From: Opisthocomus hoazin
Taxonomy: Eukaryota; Chordata; Aves; Opisthocomiformes; Opisthocomidae
Assembly: GCF_030867145.1 (NCBI RefSeq)
Contig: NC_134420.1
Location: 44,350,912-44,414,911 of the forward strand
Direction: 5' to 3'
DNA length: 64,000 nucleotides
Shown: positions 26,205-40,664 of the stretch, in pieces
How the letters are laid out: every line of letters begins with the position of its first letter
Position numbering within the stretch: position 1 is the first letter of the stretch
Notes under the pieces: generated by a model
Seen by the model: the letters and a program-made list of their open reading frames with translations, nothing else
What the model was told of the DNA's origin: nothing
Databases searched by the model: none
Made by a program: the position numbers and the translations under genes

Positions 26205-29200
26205 AGCTTTGGCCCATTAATTCCTGCATTTCTTTCCTGCTACCAACCCATTTTTCTTCTGCCAAGGGCTTTTACAGCCACTTTACACTTTTTGGATACA
26301 CTCTTCCTCACCAACTTTCCCTTTTCCTGTTCTTACTGAGAGACTTAGAGGAGAAGTTGTGAAACTGTCCTTCCTCCCTTCTGTCCTCCTCTTTCCCTCT
26401 TTCGTCCCCTTTTCCCCATCCAGTGTTTGCACATATGTCTCTGAAAAATCTTGGTCCAGTTAAGTGAAATGGAGTTATGGCACAAATTTCAGCTGAAGCT
26501 TTTCAACTAAGCCAGTCAGCTGGCAAGGAGGAAGATGAGTTGACCATGATCAGACACTGAAGACGCAACTCAGTGCCCAGACATAGGAGGTTAGTGTCAC
26601 TTTTGCTACCCAAGGATATCCCACCTGGGCTGTAGTTGCCACTCCAGGAGCACACTGGCCTCCTGCAGGACCTGCCATCTCTGTGTCAACGGCTTAGGTA
26701 TTCCAGGATGATTCGGGGAGCCTACAAGCCTGTGATAAGGTGTCCAAACTGCACCATAAATTCACTCATCATGTATTTATCCAGAATATTGGACCATGGT
26801 TTCAATGAATGGTCAAAAGCTGTATGTAGTGAATAATCATGCATTTGTACTAAAAGGTCACCAGTAGGAAAATGTACAGCTAAAATGTTAATATTTTTAC
26901 CATGTCTACATAGTAAAATCTAGCAGATCTACATACACTGGTCTATTCAGTATAATTTAATGCTGCTTCTATGAATATTAGACATACTCCTTATGTCTGA
27001 TACCTCCAGTTTCAACTTAAAAGATTTCACAAGCAGAGAACATCTCTCTTTAGTAACCATAAGAAGATATTTAGAGCTGAAGACAATCAGAGAAATTTTC
27101 AAGTTACGAAATTGTTTGGGTCAGTGTCAAATGTTAAACCAGGTTGTACAGACAGAGTGCTGTCATCCAAACACTAGTGCGTTATTAAATTTCTGGAAAG
27201 TAATGAGCTGGCAGTGGAAGTGAAAAGGAAAAAAAGCAGTAATGTGGAGTGGCCCCTTATTCAGGAAACTTTGAAAATGTGCAGCCATAATAGCTGTGGT
27301 GAAGTTCCTTTAAATGAGACCTTGGTATGCTGTGGAAGAAAATCAAAATAGGAGATTGTGACATTCCAAGTCATACTGAATAAATGCATACATTGGGCCA
27401 AATTGTGGTCTTATTCACAAGGGAACATTTTTCCCCCTTTTCAATAACAAAAAAAAAAGGGGAGCTGAGAACACTTTAAGATACAGGGCACAAATGTGTA
27501 ATTATTCTTGGCTAACATGGTAGCTGTTGATCATTTAATGAAACCATAATTACCATATAATGGCAGGGTATTTATATGACAGATTACTACATTATTACAG
27601 GGTAAGTGCATGATTATTTCTGTCCTCAAAATCAGAATAAAAAACACATGGAAGTGGAAAAATAAGTTGAAAAAAGGGGGAGGAAAAAAATCTGAATTTC
27701 CTAATGCTACTCCCTTATTGTTACTCCATCCCCACCTCAATCACACAGTGATGGCAATGGCCGCTGGCATTCATGATGAAGCCAAATCTCTGCAGGAAAC
27801 CCATGCCACAGTACAACAGATCATAAGGCTCTTCGCCAAATGGCTACAGCTCTGGGCTTCATTGTACTTATAGTTCAACAGATTCAATAGCAATTTAGTT
27901 ACTGGTCTCTTGTCCTCAGAAGACACTATACTCCTGCTTGCTTAGAGAGATAGTGTGTACAATGGATGTAAGAATTTGCACTGAGAGGTACTTAATTCCC
28001 ACTTCTGTGCATTTAGGAGAGAACAGTGAACTAATGTGGATTTCGGAGTAATTCCAATATTTTGCTGGGTAGAGAAGTTAAATTCTGCAGGACTACCTGT
28101 GGGCTGAGCACTGTTTGGTATGGTCTGATTTCAGTGAACACTGCTGGTGTTTACCACCATGTAGAATTTTGACCATTTAGTAAAGATTGATTTAAATTCT
28201 GAGAAAATACTTAAATGATTCCTTGTATGGGGAAAAATGCATCGACATGTTGTGAATTTACAAAGTTACAGAGAGAGTTTTGTATGTTGAATAGAGTCCA
28301 TCTCTCATCTCCAGCTTTATGATGGCAACTTTCCACGTGGGAGGCAAAATCAAATTATAAACCCAGCTGACTCTCTGATTACCCAGGTCCTACATGGCTG
28401 TTAAAAGAGCTATGCAATCATCTGCTCCACCTGAAATTTGCCTCTGCATCTTAACATGTGGGAGAAGGTGTCTAGCACTGCCTGTTTCCAGAAAGCCCTC
28501 GCTGAGCCAGCATTCTAAGTTACAAGTTACTGTAAGTACAAGAGTTTGGCCTTGAATAAGAACTTCTGAATTTGGTGGGATTCTTAACTCTGGTTTTCCT
28601 AGATTTTTGTCCAAGAGGAAGCATTGCTGTAGCTATTTTCAGTCTTTATTTATTTCTTTGCCTTTTCCTTCTTGAATGTCTTTGCAGTGAGAGGAAAATA
28701 GACTCAGGTAAAAGCCACACACTGTTACTTTTACTCAGGATTTATCCTGTATGTCTGTAAAAGAAATACAGTTTGCAAAAGAAAAGAATCTGAAGGCACT
28801 AACAAAACAGTCTGTGTGTACTTAGAAAGCAGCTATAATTGCAGTACCTTTATAAATAGCTCCCTTAATAAACTGGTTATTACTCTGAATGGTCAGTGAT
28901 TGCTCTTAATTCTCTGCTGCTAGGTTATTTCTCTCTGCAGAGAAAAAAAATCTCTGGTCTTTAGAAGGGTAGTGCACCCATGATACCGGTGGGAATTTAG
29001 TTACATTAGAGTCTAACCCTTCTCTCTCTGAAGTCAGGTGGAGCCCCAGCACACTCCCACAGGCAGCAGTGTTCATTCATGAAAAGTAGTAGCAAGGGAC
29101 CTGACTATGTGTGTTGCCTGATAGTTCCACGAAGTCATTACTCTATTTCATTGATACACTTTATTCAGTGTGTTGCCTTTGGTGAACTTCCTCTTCCCAC

Positions 29201-32200
29201 CCCCCATGTTTAGTCTAGATGAAAATTAATTAATGAAAGAAGTTTTGTGAACTGAAGCCTCTGCTTCTGGTACCTCTTCATTACAGGCTTCTTCCACCTC
29301 CACTGTTTTAGAATTAAAAATTGTTAGAATATATTGTCCAAACACCATTAAAGTAGCTCCCATAGATAAAATGGACACTAAAGTCAATATTATGAAGCTC
29401 TAAATTCAGGTGATTGAAGGGTTAACATTTCTGCCTATTTGGTGTTCTTCATAAAGTTTATTCTTATGAAGTTAGGCATAGCTAGACACTGAGTTATTTT
29501 AATGTTTTGCAGATTAAATGACTTTATAAAATCTGGAAGGTGCTGGTTCCAGTGGAAATCAACAAAAATCAAGACATTCAGCACCAGAATAGGAATATTC
29601 CTGTTCTTCTTCTGGGGATAGTGATGTTTTGACTATTAGTATTCCCATTAGGAAAATAATCAGAAGAGTTTCATCAAATCTGTTTTTTAAAAAAGTCTTG
29701 ATCACTCAACAGGATATCAGGAAACATTTGCCCTCTCAACTCCCCATCCTCCCCCAAATACTATTTAAAAAAAAAAATCTTCAAATAATTAAATGCTGTG
29801 TTACTCTGCAAATCCTTTACCCCCATTGTAATGCTGTTATCAAGGACCCAACCCTTCTGGCACAGTAAAATTTCTCTGTCTTCAACCTAACATGGTAGGA
29901 CTTCAAGCAAGTCTCATGAGGAAGGGCTTTAAAATAAAGTTCAAAACAATTTGTAATTATTTCTTAGAAATGTGTTTGATTTTTCAGCTATTGTCATTCA
30001 TTTCTAAGCAAAGGTCGTGTATTAGTAATTTTATTTTCAGATTCCCCTGGCAAAAAATCAGAGACAGGAAATTTTCACCCAAGCTAAAATAAGTCAGCTT
30101 CCAGGGTTTCAAATTGTGGCAAACTAACTTCTCCAAGGTCTCGTAAAAGTTCTGGGCTGTTATCTCCATATGCCCGATAGACTTTTTTTGTGATCGTAAT
30201 TAAAACCGTCTGTCCTTTTTCTGCAACTTCAGGAGAATGGCAATGAGTTACAAGAGCTCAGAAAAAGCTGGAAGGATAGAGGCTGAGGTTAGCAGCTCAG
30301 AGTCACTTAATCTGCTATATTTCATCCACAGAAATGTAGATCCAAAGCACTGCCACCTGCCTCTTAATTCAGGTGACTTCAGCACAAGTCACCATGGTAG
30401 AAAGCTGCATCACAGTTAGCATCAGGAAACAGAGGTGGTCCTATGTTCGGACTGAACCATAAAGAGATGTAAAATAAACTAATTAACTTGATATGGAACA
30501 TCATTATCCTTGCAACACCAATTTTTACTCTTCTTGCATAACCTATTAGAACTTCTCAGTAATGTTTTCAACAATATCTGGGTAAAACATATTTTTTTGA
30601 AATATGAGAGCATGTGAAAAGTGAAATGGTGAATACATGAAGCACAAAAATGAACTGAAACCATTATAGGAATGTTACTATGGTGAGAAATACTTAACAT
30701 TCAAAATATAATTTAGAAAATTAGTTCACTATGATGATGTTTTATTCTGTAGTATTTGTGACTGCTCTTTATTTCTCACACCTTGATATCCATTCTCCAA
30801 ATGTAATTGATTTATTGTCGGGTTTTTTTAGCAATCTTCAGTTTTGAGACTTTTTTGCCACTTAGAGGAAGCTTGCTTGCCAGGTGGGTCTCTTAGAGCC
30901 CTGGTCTCCTCCCCTTTTAAAATGAGAATGAACTTCAGCAACAAAATGATCTGATTTTAGAACAGGAGATGCTGGAAGATATAATCTTAATGAAAGCCTT
31001 AATAAGCTAATCGCATTCCTGAGGATCTTCTACATTGTTAATCTGATGCTCAGGGAAGTGAAAATGAATGTTTTACACAGTCCTTGGAAGTTCAGTTCCT
31101 CCCTGATGAGTCAATTAGTTATGTAAAACTAAAAGGTTTGTATGCCCTGGTCCCATCATTCTCAGGCTGAAGATCATCACCAGCTTTGGCTCACAAATTC
31201 AGGGGAAAAGTTGAATGTCATGTGAGAATGACAGCATATGCCTGGAGCATCAATATGCTGGCTTCCTCCTGAGACTTGATGACCTTGGCACTCGCTGGAG
31301 TTCAGAAAACCAGGTAACTCTGAAGTTCTGAATCTTAGGTAGTATCGCTTTTTATTTTAAAAAAGAGTTAGATACTTAAAACTATTTGAGGACCTGGATC
31401 TGAGCTCTGAACAGGGTCAGGCTTTTTAAGTAGAATAAGGTTTGCTGATCAGAGACTGGATCTCTATCAAACAGGGTGCAATGCTGCCCTAATAAGGCAA
31501 AACATATCTCTACCATGAAACAAATACTCTGAAAAGAACAAATGCATTCCTGGTATAATTCTTCTGAAATCAGCAGAAGAGATGAAATTAGAAGCAACCT
31601 TTTTACAGAAAATCTTTTATTTTTAATAAATATATTTCTTCAGAATATAGTAATTTTAAAAGGTTCTCTTTTGGTTCTCTTATTAAATTTATTTTTATTT
31701 CATCAAAACATGTACAACCATTAATATAAGCAGGCTTATCAGTTCAATTTCCTACTGAATGTGCTTTTTGTTAGTTTTCTTTATTTTCTGTTTCCTGCTT
31801 TATCATTCAGAAGGTTTGCACTGTATTCCTGTACGTATTTGGTTTGGTGCCCAGAAATGTATTATTTTAACAGGGCTAGTTCATTAAAAGTTATTACTTT
31901 ACAGGGGTTCTACCACGCATACATAATTATATGTATGCCCTTCTACAATGAACAGTGTGGTAAAGTTACTATAAAAAATTTTGCTTTTTATGGTTTATCA
32001 TCTCTGCCATTTCAAGTCACATTGATTTGACTAATCCCGGCACCTAACTTTCTTTCTTCAATTATTTTTTAAAAGGTATTAAACTGTCAAAACGTAGTTT
32101 CCATTCTTGCTTCAGTAATATTAGTAATTTGGAAGCTATTGGGACTGTGAGTTGTCCTCCCTTTGTGCTGTCCAAGGAAGAAAGCGAGCATAGCTGCTGA

Positions 32201-34064
32201 CACACAGATCTTGTCTTGGGCAAAACCAGTAAGCCAGTTTTCAGTGACCTGCACAGGGATTGGCTGTGACGCTCTCTCAAAATCCTTTTCGATTATGGTA
32301 TTTTTCAGTAACTCCACATTGCTCTAGGAAGGGTGTTTTTTGAGAATATCTCCAGGTATACAATATAGTTCTTTTAGTCTTTTTTTTAAGACTTTGAGGA
32401 AGGTTTGAATTGCCAGTTTTATCATTATAAGAACCTAAGTGAATTTGTACACTAAACAAGTAAGTAAAAAGAATGACATTTACATTGCAACTTGAAATGC
32501 AACTTGCAACTATCTGTTTTTATGAAGCTGCATCAAAAAGCCACGTAAGGGTAGAAGAAAATTCTGCACAACCTTTGCTGAGAGTTGGCATTAAGAGACT
32601 GAGTATCAGTGTGAGCAGTGCAACAGAGCATTGTACTAGTGTAGCTGGTCAGGAGACAACGTTTCCAAGCCGATCTGAAAAGCACGTTGTATGCTGGTGT
32701 GACTTTAGAGTTGCATAAATTTCTTCTGTGCTGAGAAACCTGGTTTGCTTCCTGCAACTGTGGCAGAATGAACAAAATCATCTGTTACCCTTGAAGGAGA
32801 CAGGACTTTTAGCGTTTTGCTGCTTTGTTGTCATCATTGCCCACTGGGAGTTTCAGAGGACAGGTCTGAGACTACTTAAACTAATCTACATTGGCTAATT
32901 TAGACTTTTTAAGTCCTATATTGACTGGGTTGCACCTACTTTGTTTGTCTTTTGTTACCCTATATACACCATCTAAGCTGGTTTATGTCCTTTGTCCCGG
33001 TGTTGATGGGACATTAAGTAATGCTTTCACTCCAGAGGCTCCGCAATTACAGAATTATTCTGAGCTGCAAAGACACATGTGGATACAAAGAGCTAAGCAT
33101 TCAATGAAACTTGGAATTGCTGTACTTGTACTTTAAAAGTAAAAATGTTTACAGTATCATTTTTAATCAATGGGAAATAGATCTAGAGCACAGAGAAAAC
33201 TTTAGAAATGTGGAGGAGGAAAAAACAAACCAAAACCCAAAACTGCACATCAATGATACAATATATAATCACTTTGAACTTTTTCTGTACCTCCACATAT
33301 CTAAATCACATTTGTGTGTTATATTTGTCCTTTGATGTTGTTTTCTACTGTAATGTGATTATATAGTGGTGAGCGCTTAGGGAGTGACAGCATCCATGAA
33401 ATGGTAAAGCAAAGTCTCTCACTCTGAACTCATACAAAACATAGAAGGAACTAGTTGGGCATTTGCTGGTTTTATGAGTTCCTGTGAGGATTTTAGAAGT
33501 TAATAGTAATTAAATTGAAGTTTAGAAAAACGTTCAAGATCCCTTTTCCTGATGATAAGTAGCTAAATTTATTTTCCATTAGTCAAATGTCGCAAATCCT
33601 GTAAGTGTTCACTGAAGCGAAGCTATTCTTGCTCTCACAGCAGAAGACTCATTTCTTTCGTTTTGCAAGAGAAAGGCGGAGAATGTGTTTGTTACAATTC
33701 CTACCGTCTGCATGAGACACTGGACTCCTTCAGCCTGGTTGTCATGGCTATCTAGCAAAAGCAAGAGCTTGAGGCACTGTTCAAAGAGTATGGGATATGT
33801 GATATCTTGCCTAATATTTCTCTCTTGAAAACATGCTGTAGTATTACGTGCTGTTAAATGGTATTGTACAATTATCCTAAAAGCCTAGCTGCAACATCTG
33901 TTTACAGTCACTCCACCAGTCTCTGTGATGCTACTCTTTTTGTTTTTAATACATTGTATGAAAGTGATGACACATAAATCTCGTACTTAAAGTCTTTTCT
34001 TTTTTTCTCCACAAGATGAGGCTGTATTGAATGTAATTGCACTGTGTGGGGTTAACTTTCTGTA

Positions 34065-34170
34065 GCCTGTTCCCTTTGACTTCAATGGCTTGAAATCAAA
34101 AATTAATCTCCAAAACTTCAATGAGACTCACTTCTGATAGAGTTGGCCCATTGACTTCCATGAAGCACTA
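34065..34170. repeat. Ancient amniote interspersed repeat, degenerate copy
   Basis: Contains TTTGACTTCAATGGCTT, AACTTCAATGAGACTC and CCCATTGACTTCCATGAAG in succession, the motif of the old palindromic repeat family seen elsewhere in this window. Confidence 0.45.
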
Positions 34171-34548
34171 CTAAAAATTATTCTCAATTCACTTTAATAC
34201 TCATTCCTAATAGCATCAGAACACTGATTCCTCTGTCGTACTTTCAAGACTAAATGTTCAAACGTTTCATAAAGACAAAAGCAAATCTCAGTATACTTCA
34301 GTGAAAATGTATTTCTTGTGGTTGTCGTTTGTTGACTCCAGATAAGCAGTACTGAATATTACTTTGTATAAAAGAAAGAAGCATCTTGCAGACTTTTTTG
34401 CTAGTATGCTTTTATGAAATTTTGTTGGAGGGGGGGAAGATGAAAAACGCAGAACAACATTTGCAAAAACAAATGGATGAGCACTTCTCCTTGTCCTTCG
34501 TGAAAGTCATATGAGAAGTCCAATGTGATATCCTCAAAATACTTGTGC

Positions 34549-34672
34549 TTTTTTTTTTGTGATGCTTTGTTTTGTGTGATGTGGGGTTGGGGTGGTGTTT
34601 TTTGTTTGGAATGTTTTTTCTGCGCTTTTTGGTTGGTTGGTTTTGTTTGCTTTATTTTTTTTTTTTTTTAGG
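34549..34672. repeat. T/G-rich low-complexity tract with poly-T
   Basis: Runs of T, TTTTG and TTGG, ending in an unbroken T tract of about 16 bases. It could be the remains of a retroposon tail, but no body is seen. Confidence 0.7.
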
Positions 34673-34734
34673 AAACTATGGAATTCTTCCAAGAAATCTA
34701 AGTGACAATGGAGATAACTGGGGGAAGACAAGCA

Positions 34735-34762
34735 CGCTTGCTTTTGCTTGCTTGCTTGCTTG
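34735..34762. repeat. (TTGC)n microsatellite
   Basis: Repeated TTGC/CTTG units. Confidence 0.85.
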
Positions 34763-37700
34763 AAATAGACTACAACTCAATTATTACTCAAATTCGTGAT
34801 TGAATAAGGTGTGTTGCAGTTCTAACCACTATGCTGTATTAGAATGCTCTTCTTATTCTTCTTGGTTTCTCAGAGGGAAAGTATAATCTGAACCTTTTAT
34901 TTTCCCTCCATCCATCTAGATCTCAGGTTTGGTATCTGTTCAAGACATACACGTGCCCTCTCATATTTATGTATTACAATTTGCCTTGTTCGAGCTTGTC
35001 AGATTTTGTCATTCATTTAGATTTTTTTTGTTGTAACCACTGATTTAACTTGAAATCTATCCCTCTACATGCAAGACAATTTTACCATTTTCCTTCAGAA
35101 GCCAGACAATTTATAGATGAGCTCAGACCAAATAAATCAGGCAAGATATATTTATAGGTCTAATATACCATGTATATTAATATATATTTTTAATCACCAT
35201 CATACTGTCACACTGCAGAAATAATTAGCTGTGAGCAGGGCCTACACATCTGCTATCCAAGCAGATACTATTGCTGGTATCCAGGCTAGGACACTTCAGA
35301 ATAGCCAGTGTTTAGAATCACTGCGTAGTACTTGTGTCCATTAGTGATGAGGTGAGCCTTCTTCGTTTCCCTGCACTAATTCACCTGAATGACTGTGTAG
35401 CTATAATTATCTTTAGACTGAGCAATTTCTCCACCAGAGAACATTTACAGTAATTCTGAACAAAGAAATATGGATTCACACTCACATTAACTTCAGTACT
35501 TAGTGGTGGAAAAAGGCATTGACTCATCTGCTGCTCCACAACTCTTTTTCTTACAGCACGAAGCCTCGTGAAATCCTGTTTTGCTTTCCAAACAAGGACT
35601 GTGTCTCCGACAGTGGTCTCGATTTTTGGTTGACTAGATTTCTGAATATTCATGTACGAAAACCAATGGCTTAACATTCAAAGATACTGGTGTGTGTCAT
35701 GTCGTTGTGTCCTGTCGTGTCCTCCCCTCCCCCCCCCGACTCTAAGTGAAGTTAACAGGAGAGTCAAATTCTAGTATATCTATATGATAGTGAGGATTCA
35801 ACCCTGGACCTCTTTTAAAAGGTTAGTAGTAATTTTATCTTCCTGCAGGATCACAACTGAACCTAATAATAAATCAGTAGGCATCTGCTTGCAAAACTGT
35901 GTCATTTTTTAGATTATGAAATGATATGTGTATGATGAAAGGAACAGTATCAAAATGCAGTCCATACCTGAAGAAATATTGTTTGGTAATTATAAAGGTA
36001 CATTCAAGTTAGTATGTTTTGCATGTATATGGTATATTTGTTTATTTTTTTTTCCTAAATGCTTGTTTTCCCTGAAAACCGTATTAAGGGATATTCTTTC
36101 AGTTTTTAAGGATCTTTCTAACTAACAGTGAAGATGGCAGATATTTTAAACTCTAGAGATTAAATAATTTAACTCCAGCCACGTGTGTTCTACTAACCAA
36201 ACAGCAACATATGAATGCATGTACACAGCCTATTACAGATACCAGGACTTACAAGTAAAAGGAAGACAGAATGACTTGCAATGTCAAGCATCATCTGTTA
36301 TAACAATAGGCTCAAAGAGCTTACAGTTTCTCAAAAGTCAAATTATTTTGCACTATTCCCACTCATGGACTCTTCTTCACCTAAAAAGCAAATGCAAAAG
36401 AGTAATGTTAGTGGAAGTAGCAAGTACCTGTAATAAGTAGCAAATACCTATAATAAGAATATTCTGAAAGCTAAGAATACTATTGCTATTTAAACTGAAT
36501 ATTTCTTCTTCCTATCTTCAGATATGCAAGCTTTCAAATATTATTAACATATACCATAAAAAGTGTAAGACGTACAATGAGTTCAAGAAAAATCTTAACC
36601 TTGGGGATTTTTTTTCTACTTCAGGTGTTTGATATATCAGCTTTAGTAATTTTACTAATTCAAGATTTTTTTGCATAGAATATCTTCTTTATTATGCAGG
36701 TCTTCAGCCCTTGTACTTCTCCATAAGCTGACAACAGTTAAGTAAAACTGATTAGAATCAGAAGTTCAGCTTCAGAAAGAGTAATAGATTGTAGTACTTT
36801 CTACATAAATTTAGTTGCTGTACTTTGTTGGCATATAGTGAAGGACTGAATACATAGAAAAGCTGTAATTAAATTGGTGGCACAGAAAATACCATGGACT
36901 GTTAATAATATTCTTCAAGACAAAATTATAACTTTTTAATGAATCCAGTGATTGCATTTGAATATTAGAAGAATTACTGCTATATAATCTGGATAACCTG
37001 CAAAAGTTTCAAAGTTAGTTATACCTGTATGATAGGGGTTTTTTTCTGCGCTTGGTTTAATTATTTTAGGAAGAAATACTGGTTTAATACAGTTAAAGGA
37101 AGTAACTTTTCCTCTTATTTTTTTAATTAAGAAACTTCCCATGATGCTACAGTCTGAAACAAAAACATTTTTCCAGAAAATTGTTGCAGAAATTGAGAAC
37201 CTGAGAAGACAAATAGTGATTATTACAAGTTGCAACTAAAAATAAACTCTGTCATTGTGCAGATGTTGTTGCTGTTGTTATAACATCTACTTGTATGAAC
37301 TCTCTGATATTTCTTCTTGTTCCAGACTGAAAAGACCAAATCTATATTAAATGAAATATGTTTGAAAATCTGTAGGTTTCTTCCAGAATAAGGACCCATG
37401 TCAAAAGAAGTGATAGTTTGGCTGGAGGAGCTCCATTGCTTTTTCTTCTGTATTATGTATCGAGAAGAAAAACTAGACACCCTTAGCAAGCAGCAACTTT
37501 CACCAACCAGTCCTATCAAGGGACTAGTAACAGAATCAACAATTTTTTGTTTGTTTGAAGTGTGTACAAATAAAGCAAATGCACTCATTGCTGGTTGTCA
37601 AGTTAAAGACAAATGAGAATCCATCTTGGGACAAAAATAAGAAAGGTACGGTAAAGCGTCTTTATTGAATTTTGAACTAAGAGAAATTCTAATTTTTTTC

Positions 37701-37896
37701 CTATAGACATATGTATCTACCCAAACTATACATAGTCTATAGCCAAACATACATTGCCTCAATTGTGTAATCAAGAGAACAATGGCTAAATTCTGTAATA
37801 TTTAAAACTAATACACTGATGACCAGGCAATCGCATTACGTGTTTCCTTCAAAGAGTCCGGAAGTTCTCCATTCAGTATGTTGCCAATTCCTAATA
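34763..37896. other. AT-rich intergenic DNA
   Basis: Nothing beyond the 20-bp tandem pair at 36.4 kb. The 121-codon minus frame at 37223-37588 shows no known features. Confidence 0.55.
36418..36457. repeat. Two-copy tandem repeat of 20 bp
   Basis: TAGCAAGTACCTGTAATAAG is followed directly by TAGCAAATACCTATAATAAG, with two mismatches. Confidence 0.85.
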
Positions 37897-38287
37897 GAGT
37901 GAGTCTCAAAAGTCGCAAAGACAGTTTATTCTGGAGAAGAGGAGGCTGAGGGGGGAGCTTCTTGCCCTCTACAACTACCTGAAAGGAGGTTGTAGTGAGG
38001 CAGGTGTTGGTCTAGTCTCCCAAATGACTAGCGATATGACGAGAGGCAATGGCCTCAAGTTGCATCAGGGGAGATTTAGATTAGATATTATGAAAAATTT
38101 CTTTACTGAAGGAGCGGTCAGGCATTGGAATAGGCTGCCCAGGGAGGTGGCTGAGTCGCCGTCCCTGGAGGTGTTCAAAAAAAGTGTAGATGCATCACTT
38201 TGGGATATGGTTTGGTAAGCATGGTGGTGGTGGGTTGATGGTTGGACTTGATGATCTTAGAGTTCTTTTCCAACCTATGATTCTATG
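37897..38287 (+). mobile_element. CR1 LINE, 3' end (truncated, fairly well kept)
   Basis: About 390 bp of CR1 3' end. It includes the stretch coding for the reverse transcriptase C-terminus ([20 protein letters not shown]) and the tail CAACCTATGATTCTATG. It looks close to typical CR1 sequence, so it is younger than the copy at 1.6 kb. The 64-codon open frame at 38024-38218 is this remnant, not a host gene. Confidence 0.92.
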
Positions 38288-40664
38288 TCGTTCACTTGTG
38301 TAGAAAAATGAGATAGTGTAATCCATGGGCAGTGAAAAGAGAAGAATGTTAGAAAGCCTTTTTGTGTAACTTTCAATGAGTGAAGCAAAATATTCAACTT
38401 TACTCCAGACAGAAACTACAGTCCAGACCACTTTCTGATACTGAAAATACACTTTGAAGTGGTGAGAACACTTACAACCAAAGAACAAAAAAGAAACTCA
38501 CTCTTAGAGTTCAGCATGTTCCAAATTTGGCGCAATTTACGGCCAGCCTGTGGGCTACTCTATCTGTGAAAATTAAAATAAAGGTCTAGCAGTGAGCTAA
38601 GAAGATCTCAGATTATTTTTTGATTTTGTCAAAATTAAACTTCTCAAGCAAGGAGTTCTGGAAAGTAAAATGTTGAGGACACTTGGTTGAGTGCTGCATG
38701 TCACATTCCTTAGTTCTTCTCAGTGATTACTATAGTATGGATAACAATGACTGAAGTGCATGTAATGTGGATGGAGGTCTAACTTTGAAGTGAATAAAGC
38801 TATCTTTTTAAGGTTTCTGATAGACCAGGTATAAATAGTACAAAGGTTTGTTTTTTAACAGGAGAGAAGTTTAAAATTGAAAGAGTAAGATTTGAGATGT
38901 GTTTAAACTTTCAAGGCCTCCTATGATTATGCTTAATACTTGAATTTCTTCATTAAGAAAAAAAGGAAGGAAGGAATTCGGACAATCAGATGCTTAATGG
39001 TGAGAATTGAAACTGCAGAATAACAAATAGTTGTAAACAAGAACAGTACTGTTAGAGATTTCATGTGCAAGCATGCATTTTCAGACAGGCTAGCCTGCAT
39101 TCATGTCTTTGACACACATTTCCTTACAAGTTTTAATTGTTTTTTGAAAAACGCTAGGACCAAAGATCGAAGTATTTATTTCTGATTCCTGTGTATGCTT
39201 GAAGTTTCAGAAACTGTTAGCAGAAATCCCACATTTACATGGCTTCCCACCTGGGACCATCCTATGCAGGAACATGATGCACTCTCTTCTTCAGTGAGTG
39301 GAAAAATAGTGCTGTTATAAAATATATTAAAAAAAAAAAAAAAAAACAACTGTGGAGAAGCATGGCTTTAAGGACCTAGCACAGCTTTAGACTGCACTGG
39401 ATGCTGACAACCTCTGCTGCTGAGAGATCCCAGCTCCCACCCAGGCGCTGTTGGTTTTGGTGCTGATTGGGACTACCGACTTGGACGGTAAGGGAGGACA
39501 TGCAAGCATGTGTAGTCTTGTGAATATTCTTGTTTCATGTTCACTGCTGCATTACTCAGCAGAGCATTGGTGGTAGCTACAAAAGAAGAAAGGCTATGCT
39601 GGACTGCACTAGGCTTGTCTGAAAGAGCTCTGAATGAAAGCCTGTTGCTTTTTTTGCTGCATGTATAATTAACTTGGATTCGTTCATTGAAAAAGAATTA
39701 GGAGAGAGCGAGCATGTTTTGTATCTGTTTCTTCTGAATTAGAAGGGAATGACTATGAAGTGAGCAAAAGGATAAGAATTTTCCTCTAAGTACAGTCAAA
39801 AACATTGAGCTGCCTATTGATGATGCCTTTCCAGGACACACAAACAGCTGCTTCTGCAAATTGTTTTGGTGTAGGAACACTGGCAGAAGCTAAAAAATAT
39901 AAATAAATAAAAGGGAAAAGTGTGATAACTCACTCTGTGTCCTTTAAAAGTTTCATTTATCTTATGGATGAGCAGGACCAAAGGGAATTACTGGACCAAA
40001 AATCTGAATGTGGTGAGAACACAGGATAATATGCTGGTATCTCTTAGAAGCCCTGGAGATAAAAAGCATCTACACGATTTGTTTTTCCACTTTCTTGAAT
40101 TAAGCTTCTTATAAGAGTTTGTGGTATGAGTTTTTCTTGAGGTGGAAGCAGCACAATTTAGTTGTGGTCTCCCTGACCCCGGTTTGATGCCAACGAAGTA
40201 GCAGATTTCTCTGGAGGCATAACACTGATCTTGAAGACAAGGGAAATGGATACGCAGGTGCTAAAACTGCCTGGAGAAACATCACTGATGACATGCTCTG
40301 TGCAGAAGCAGGTAGAGTCTGGAAAAAGTAGCTGGCTGCCCCTTGATCTTCCGCTGGAGCTGCTAGAAAATTTGTGGGGGATCAACACTACAGGAAATCT
40401 CTGGTGCTAAGAGATAACTCATTCACCAAAATCTAGGGCCAGAGCAAAGTATACAACACAAGAGAAATTGCCTTTAATACTGGTGTTCTCAGCCTTGGAA
40501 AATGAGCTGCCCTTTGTCGTTACACAGTAGGCCAGAGGTGCTCCTTTGCTTTCACACAGAGAGCGAATTCAGCTCGCTGAGGAGAGAGAAAACCCAATTC
40601 TCCTTCCTGAGACAGCTTTGGTGGTGAAAACAGAGCCTAGGTACATACCTTTGGGCGTGTGAGC
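38288..40664. other. AT-rich intergenic DNA, nothing recognised
   Basis: Poly-A at 39.33 kb only. Confidence 0.55.
39329..39346. repeat. Poly-A tract (18)
   Basis: Uninterrupted A run after AATATATT. No LINE or SINE body is recognised upstream. Confidence 0.85.

Larger units (their letters stand above)
19071..34548. other. AT-rich intergenic DNA
   Basis: Contains the pair of exact 25-bp repeats, one old repeat fragment near 22.4 kb, another possible one near 28.05 kb (GTGGATTTCGGAGTAATTCC), and part of the palindromic repeat family at 34.1 kb. No exon, tRNA or conserved protein motif is visible. Confidence 0.55.

Noticed and set aside
37223..37588. 121-codon minus frame in AT-rich DNA
   Set aside because: No motif, no splice or promoter context, composition as the surrounding DNA.
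38024..38218. 64-codon frame reading like a reverse transcriptase end
   Set aside because: It is the truncated ORF2 end of a CR1 LINE, not a host gene.
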